NCBI GenBank assembly: GCA_021737525.1
Contig: JAIPDU010000052.1
Span: 1-8,922, forward strand
DNA: 8,922 nt
From: Desulfohalobiaceae bacterium
Lineage (GTDB): Bacteria; Desulfobacterota; Desulfovibrionia; Desulfovibrionales; Desulfothermaceae
Reading direction: 5' to 3'
Part shown: one piece after another, positions 4,744 through 8,922 of the stretch
How positions within the stretch are numbered: the first letter of the stretch is position 1
Layout of the letters: every line of letters begins with the position of its first letter
Made by a program: the position numbers and the translations under genes
Notes under the pieces: model-generated
The model's input: the letters and a program-made list of their open reading frames with translations, nothing else
Told to the model about the DNA's origin: nothing
Databases searched by the model: none

Positions 4744-6923
4744 TATCCCCGATTGACCATCCTGGGCTTACTCCCCTCCTGCGGCCCCACAATCCCGTCC
4801 TGCTCCATCTGTTCCACATAGCGGGCCGCCCGGTTAAAGCCGATCCGCAGCTGCCTCTGAATCATGGAGATAGAGGCCTTGCCCTGTTCCAGGACGAAGT
4901 TGACCGCCTGATCGTAGAGGGGGTCGTTGGTCACGTCTTCGTCCTCCGAGCCGGGCCCGGAGCTCCCTGTCTTGTTTTTCCACTGCTCCAGATCCACTTC
5001 CGCCCTGGGCTCGGAGCTCCACTGACGCCAGAAGTCCAGCAGGGAAGAAATCTCCTCGTCGCTCAGAAAGGGACCGTGCATCCGCTCCAGCCTGCCAGCG
5101 GTGGACTTGAACAACAGATCCCCCTTGCCCAGGAGGTATTCCGCCCCCCCGGAATCAAGGATAGTCCGCGAATCGTGCCTGGAGCTGACCTGAAAGGCGA
5201 TTCTGGCCGGAAAATTGGCCTTGATCAGGCCGGTCACCACGTCCACCGAGGGACGCTGCGTGGCGAGAATGATGTGGATCCCCGCAGCGCGAGCCAGCTG
5301 GGCCAGCCGCACGATGCAGCTCTCCGCCTCCTTGCCCGCGGTGAGCATGAGGTCCGCCAATTCGTCAATGATGATTACCAGATAGGGAATGCGTTGCAAG
5401 CCTTCCACGGACTGGGGATCCTTCTGCCGCTGGTTCTCCAGCTTCCGGTTGTAGGAGGCGATATTGCGGACGCTCAAAGAGGCCATGGCCTGATAGCGCC
5501 GCTCCATCTCATGAAGCGCCCAGTCCAGAGCCGCCTTGGCCAGATCCATTTCCGTGACCACAGGATGGACCAGGTGGGGCAGATCGTCGTACACAGCGAG
5601 CTCGATCCGCTTGGGATCGATGAGCAGAAGATTGACCTCCTCCGGGGATGCCTTGAACAGAAGACTCTGGATGATCCCGTTGAGGCAGACGCTCTTGCCT
5701 GTTCCGGTGGCGCCGGCCACCAGGAGATGAGGCATATCCGTCAGATCCTCCACTCTGGGCTGGTCCTCGATGGTATGGCCCAGGGCCATGGGCAGGCTGG
5801 CCTTGCTTCGGATGAAGGCATCGGACTCCACGATCTCCCGGAAGTAAACCGTCTGTCGTTTCCGGTTGGGCACCTCGATGCCCACCATGTCCTTGCCCGG
5901 AATGGGAGCCACGATCCGTACGGCGTAGGCCTTGAGGGCCAGGGCCAGATCGTCGCTCAGATTGGCGATGCGCCGGATCTTGATTCCCGGGGCCGGCTTG
6001 AACTCGAACATGGTCACCACCGGTCCGGGCTGGACGTTGATCAGCTCCCCCTTGATCCCGAAGTCGAGCAGGCAGGATCTGAGCCTGGAGGAAAGGTCCT
6101 CCAGCTCCGCGGCATCCGCGGGTGAGCCCTTTTCCGGCACCGGTGCCAGGAGCTCCGGGCCCGGATAATTCCCCTTCTTGCGCTTATTCCCTCCGGAAGG
6201 GGAGGCTCCAGAGGAAGCCTTGTTCGTACGGGATCCCGCGCCGGACTTGTCCCTGGAATCGGAGGCTTCCTTCTTTTTTGCCGGCTTGGCCGCCGCTTTG
6301 GAGGGCGGGGCCGGAGCGGACTCCGAGGACGCGGTCCTGCGGAAAGGCGGCCACAGCCGCGGGAAACCGAGCCGGGGGACACGGATCGCAGCTGGGAGCT
6401 CCCGTATTCTGCTGAGCGCACCTGGCCAGGAATGGCCCACCAAAAGCTGAAACCCCACGAGAAGGAGAAAGAGCCACACAAGCAGGGCTCCGGTGATGTG
6501 CAGATAGGAAACCGCCAGGGAGTAGAGCGCCGTCCCCAGCAATCCGCCGCCGCTCACCCCGTTCATCCGCAGGCCCTGTCCCCAGGAGCTAGCCATAAGC
6601 CCGAGCAGGCAGAAAAAGAACAAAAGGATTCCCACCCAGCGCCGGGTGGCCAAACGCAACCGGGGATGCATGAGCCCCGCTCCCGCCGTCAGGAGCATAA
6701 GTGGAACAAACCAGGCGACAAGGCCGAAGGCTTCCAGGAGAAAGCCGGAAAGATGGGCCCCCACCACGCCCGCGGCATTATCGTAGGTGAAGCCGGGGCT
6801 CAGATGCTGGGTGAAGGAAGGGTCCTGCGGCGAGTGTGTAGCCAGGCTGACCACCACCAGGGCGCAACAGAAGAAGAGGGCCAGTGCCCCGAATTCCCTG
6901 AGGTGCCGGTTCAGATCGATCAT
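4743..6923 (-). CDS. ftsK: DNA translocase FtsK
   Basis: A 726-residue septal DNA pump of the FtsK/SpoIIIE family, which moves chromosome ends during division and activates XerCD recombination. The N-terminal part has four hydrophobic segments (about 13-29, 61-83, 97-115, 140-163) that anchor it in the inner membrane. A short Ala/Pro/Ser/Lys-rich linker (about 197-252) follows, much shorter than in Escherichia coli. The motor has PGP-VTMFEF at 299-308, Walker A GATGTGKS (404-411), LLLIDPKR (432-439), Walker B LVIIIDELADLM (515-526) and ILATQRPSVDVVTG (552-565). The C-terminal gamma winged helix (about 667-726, RQLRIGFNRAARYVEQM) reads polar DNA motifs. A TAA lies two codons upstream of ATG 6923, so this is the first usable start, although no good Shine-Dalgarno site is visible. 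It lies 258 bp downstream of efp and may have its own promoter. Confidence 0.97.
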   Translation of the reverse strand: MIDLNRHLREFGALALFFCCALVVVSLATHSPQDPSFTQHLSPGFTYDNAAGVVGAHLSGFLLEAFGLVAWFVPLMLLTAGAGLMHPRLRLATRRWVGILLFFFCLLGLMASSWGQGLRMNGVSGGGLLGTALYSLAVSYLHITGALLVWLFLLLVGFQLLVGHSWPGALSRIRELPAAIRVPRLGFPRLWPPFRRTASSESAPAPPSKAAAKPAKKKEASDSRDKSGAGSRTNKASSGASPSGGNKRKKGNYPGPELLAPVPEKGSPADAAELEDLSSRLRSCLLDFGIKGELINVQPGPVVTMFEFKPAPGIKIRRIANLSDDLALALKAYAVRIVAPIPGKDMVGIEVPNRKRQTVYFREIVESDAFIRSKASLPMALGHTIEDQPRVEDLTDMPHLLVAGATGTGKSVCLNGIIQSLLFKASPEEVNLLLIDPKRIELAVYDDLPHLVHPVVTEMDLAKAALDWALHEMERRYQAMASLSVRNIASYNRKLENQRQKDPQSVEGLQRIPYLVIIIDELADLMLTAGKEAESCIVRLAQLARAAGIHIILATQRPSVDVVTGLIKANFPARIAFQVSSRHDSRTILDSGGAEYLLGKGDLLFKSTAGRLERMHGPFLSDEEISSLLDFWRQWSSEPRAEVDLEQWKNKTGSSGPGSEDEDVTNDPLYDQAVNFVLEQGKASISMIQRQLRIGFNRAARYVEQMEQDGIVGPQEGSKPRMVNRG

Positions 6924-7181
6924 AGATTATGGTCTCGAATGCCGCGGTCTCGCCCCCGCTGTATATGGGGATGCGCCGTATTAGGGTTTGTGGGGTAAAA
7001 GGAGCGACCGGGAGAGGGAAGCGGCCAAGCCCCCTTCCCGGCCTTCTGAAGCTCTGAACAGGCCTTCTGCCTTGGATGAGCGAAAACAGCCGCTGCGGCG
7101 GCGACCCTGGAATGAAGAGGGAGGGGGGCTAACCGTCTCGCTGCCGTATCCGGGGATGTGTCTTTTTTGGGCACGGGAGCG
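6924..7181. other. Intergenic leader between efp and ftsK
   Basis: 258 bp without a supported gene, long for a run of same-strand genes. A 9-bp direct repeat, GGCCTTCTG, occurs at 7040-7048 and 7061-7069, and polypurine tracts lie at about 7011-7020 and 7116-7128. TAATAC and TATACA can be read on the minus strand at about 6972-6977 and 6960-6965, but neither has a matching -35 box at 16-18 bp. No efp terminator with a T-run was found. Whether ftsK is co-transcribed with efp is open. Confidence 0.4.
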
Positions 7182-7739
7182 CTATTCCCTGCCCAGGTAT
7201 TCGCCACTGCGGGTGTCCACCTTGATCCGGTGTCCCACCTCGATGAACAGGGGCACGTTCACCACCAGCCCCGTTTCCAAAGTGGCCGGCTTGGTGGCCC
7301 CCGTGACCGTGTCCCCCCTGATGCCCGGCTCTGTGTCCGTAACCTCCAGCACGACGGTGTTGGGGAGATTCACGTCCACGATCTCGCCCCTGTAAAGGAC
7401 CACCTTGATCTGCTGTCCCTCAGCCAGGTATTCCGCCTTGCCGCCCAGACTGTCCGCCCGGGCCTCGATCTGCTCATAGGTCCAGAAGTCCATGAAAGCC
7501 AGCAGCCCCCCGTCGCGGTAGAGATACTGCATGTCCCTGCTCTCCAGATCCGGGCGGCTTATCTTCTCCCCCGAGCGAAAGGTGTGCTCAATCACCCCTC
7601 CGGTGAGCAGATTGCGGAGCTTGGTCCAGATAGTGGCACCGCCGCGGCCGGATTTGGCGTGCAGAAAATCCAGGACCTCGTAGGGCCCCCCGTTCAGCTC
7701 GATCTTGAGGCCATTCCGGATATCATTGGTTGAATACAT
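7182..7739 (-). CDS. efp: Elongation factor P
   Basis: A 185-residue translation factor that binds between the P and E sites and relieves ribosomes stalled at polyproline. All three domains are present, with the standard length. The KOW-like first domain is followed by TKLRNLLTGGVIEHTFRSGE, and the C-terminal domain has the family signature TEPGIRGDTVTGATKPATLE and ends in KVDTRSGEYLGRE. The tip loop reads AKSGRGGAT with Arg at residue 32, where the lysine-modified class has PGKG. The numbering is the same as the rhamnosylated Arg32 of the EarP class. The start at 7739 gives the normal N-terminus MYSTNDIRNG, and GGGAG stands 8 nt upstream; a frame extending to 7763 adds only non-homologous residues. 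It is 60 bp downstream of aroQ, probably in one operon. No earP or lysine-modifying gene is seen in the window. Confidence 0.97.
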   Translation of the reverse strand: MYSTNDIRNGLKIELNGGPYEVLDFLHAKSGRGGATIWTKLRNLLTGGVIEHTFRSGEKISRPDLESRDMQYLYRDGGLLAFMDFWTYEQIEARADSLGGKAEYLAEGQQIKVVLYRGEIVDVNLPNTVVLEVTDTEPGIRGDTVTGATKPATLETGLVVNVPLFIEVGHRIKVDTRSGEYLGRE

Positions 7740-7799
7740 CGTGCTCTGCTCCCTTCCTGTCACTCATCTCGCTTTTCGGATTCTCCGGCACGGGCCAGC

Positions 7800-8276
7800 T
7801 CACCTTTCCGTGCCCGCCTTGTCCCGCACATGCAACCGGTAAATCGCCTGAACGGCGTAGACATAGCTCAACAAGCCGAAGCCGGAAACCACCCCGACGC
7901 ACTGGGGAGCGATCATGCTTTGATGGCGCAGGGGTTCCCGCCTCGCCCAGACATTGCTCAGATGAACCTCCACGCAGGGAATGCCTATCCAGGCCAAGCA
8001 ATCCGCCAGGGCCAGACTGGTATGGGTGTAGGCCCCGGCGTTGAACGCGATCCCCTGTATTCCCTCCTCCACGGCTCGCTCCAACCGATCGATGAGCCCG
8101 CCTTCGCTGTTGGACTGATGCAGCACCAGTTGCACTGCATCCGCGGCATCACCCATGACCTCCCGTAACAACCCGGGCAGGTCCTGCAGGGTGCGCTCCC
8201 CGTAGATCTCGGGCTGCCGTCGGCCCAAGACGCCCAGATTGGGTCCGTTGAGAACGAGAATCCTGATCGGTTCCAT
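7800..8276 (-). CDS. aroQ: 3-dehydroquinate dehydratase, type II
   Basis: A 158-residue enzyme of the shikimate pathway that dehydrates 3-dehydroquinate to 3-dehydroshikimate by the type II mechanism; relatives form dodecamers in the cytosol. The active-site pieces are in order: LNGPNLGVLGRRQPEIYG (9-26) with the catalytic Tyr25 and a preceding arginine, HQSNSEGGLIDRL (53-65), FNAGAYTHTS (78-87) with Asn79, EVHLSN (103-108) with His105, and the ARREPLRH segment (111-118) with the substrate-closing arginine. It is about ten residues longer than usual, mostly at the C-terminus. ATG 8276 gives the expected N-terminus; the ribosome site is a G-rich GAGGGGG about 8-10 nt upstream and not ideal. 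The gap to the upstream gene is 28 bp, to efp 60 bp. The aroQ-efp neighbourhood is common in bacteria. Confidence 0.96.
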   Translation of the reverse strand: MEPIRILVLNGPNLGVLGRRQPEIYGERTLQDLPGLLREVMGDAADAVQLVLHQSNSEGGLIDRLERAVEEGIQGIAFNAGAYTHTSLALADCLAWIGIPCVEVHLSNVWARREPLRHQSMIAPQCVGVVSGFGLLSYVYAVQAIYRLHVRDKAGTER

Positions 8277-8304
8277 CTGAGGCCCCCTCGCCTTCGGTCA
8301 GGCA

Positions 8305-8922
8305 CTACTTGGTCTCTTCCGGGAGCTCTGGACCTTGCGGCTCCTTTTTGGGCTCGACCATGACCTCGGGCTGATCGGGCTCCTCTTCCACCTTGTCCGG
8401 CTCCTCCTCTTCCTTTTCCGGGGCAACGGGAGTGACTTCCGTGCGCAGAAGGAAGACAAGATCCCCTGCCTGGATCTCGCGTTTGGTTTCCATGAGGACC
8501 CCCTGGGCCCTGTTGCCGATGGTGCGGTAAATGTGGCCCGAGCCCATGATCTGGCCCTTTTCCGGATCATCAAGGGCGGTGTCCATCTTGACCACAACGA
8601 AATAAGCCCCCTGCTCATCCGGAACCAGCTGGTTCAGCTCCAGCATCACTTGATAGTTCCCAGCGGCCATGCTCCGCTTGGACTCGATGGAAGTGATCTC
8701 GCCGGACACCTGTTCCACAGGGGCCAAGGTCACCTGAACCTCGAAGCGTTTGCTGTAGACCTTGGTGATCTCCTCCGCTTCCACATCGAACTCTTTCTTG
8801 CGGACATGGAAGTCGGAAAAGCCCTCATCCAGCACGTTTGCCCCGCTGGGACGGATAAGGTATCCTTTCTGGATCCAGGGGTTCACAGCTTCGCGCACCC
8901 CCTTTTCCTCGGCCCGCTCCCA
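8305..8922 (-). CDS. Unrecognised protein with acidic Glu/Pro-rich C-terminal tail, probably 5'-truncated by the window
   Basis: The frame is open to the window edge, so 205 codons plus the stop are seen. A GTG at 8898 with GAGG about 8 nt upstream could be a start, which would make the gene complete at 197 residues, but an upstream start is equally possible. I do not recognise the family. From the GTG, about residues 1-155 look like a folded, beta-rich region with alternating hydrophobic residues (for example FEVQVTLAPVEQVSGEITSI, YQVMLELNQLV and GDLVFLLRTEV). The last roughly 38 residues are a low-complexity acidic tail with repeated EEEPD/EEEEPD and PE units (EKEEEEPDKVEEEPDQPEV). No signal peptide or membrane segment is visible in the part present. 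It lies 28 bp upstream of aroQ and is probably the first visible gene of that operon. Confidence 0.7.
   Translation of the reverse strand, partial: WERAEEKGVREAVNPWIQKGYLIRPSGANVLDEGFSDFHVRKKEFDVEAEEITKVYSKRFEVQVTLAPVEQVSGEITSIESKRSMAAGNYQVMLELNQLVPDEQGAYFVVVKMDTALDDPEKGQIMGSGHIYRTIGNRAQGVLMETKREIQAGDLVFLLRTEVTPVAPEKEEEEPDKVEEEPDQPEVMVEPKKEPQGPELPEETK

Noticed and set aside
4731..6125. 464-codon plus-strand ORF opposite ftsK
   Set aside because: The complementary strand encodes the FtsK motor with intact Walker motifs, so the opposing frame is a by-product of GC-rich codon usage.

Overview
The window (8,922 bp, GC-rich) looks like ordinary chromosome of a Gram-negative bacterium. Gene content and protein style suggest a deltaproteobacterial sulfate reducer of the Desulfovibrionales kind. 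This lineage call is an inference from general resemblance, since no rRNA or taxon-specific marker is present. Eight protein genes can be supported. Two run off the edges.

Left part (1-3404): a UbiG-type O-methyltransferase start leaves the window on the minus strand. Diverging from it is a two-gene plus-strand unit: an ADP-ribose-pyrophosphatase-type Nudix hydrolase, then a CyuA/YhaM-type iron-sulfur L-cysteine desulfidase. A good sigma70-like promoter (255-283) precedes the pair. A bacterial/archaeal-type inositol-3-phosphate synthase (Ino1) on the minus strand converges on them.

Middle (3405-4160): about 755 bp without a convincing gene. It holds the most unusual structure in the window, a roughly 150-bp nested inverted repeat (3566-3714). 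Its outer arms match over 21 bp, a middle block matches, and a perfect 18-bp inner stem closes on a 6-nt loop. It resembles a miniature inverted-repeat element or other mobile-element relic. Next to it are a possible 58-codon ORF with a Shine-Dalgarno site and a sequence faintly like IS21-family end repeats.

Right part (4161-8922): a single FMN nitroreductase on the plus strand converges on a minus-strand series. A perfect 14-bp hairpin lies between them. Read 5' to 3' on the minus strand, the series is an unrecognised protein with an acidic Glu/Pro-rich tail, type II 3-dehydroquinate dehydratase (aroQ), elongation factor P (efp), then after a 258-bp gap the DNA translocase FtsK. The first three are closely spaced (28 and 60 bp) and probably co-transcribed. 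EF-P carries arginine at residue 32 of its tip loop, as in the EarP-rhamnosylated class, instead of the usual lysine.

I see no clear previously undescribed multi-gene system, CRISPR array, toxin-antitoxin pair, tRNA or rRNA. The nested palindrome and the EF-P arginine are the two observations most worth following.
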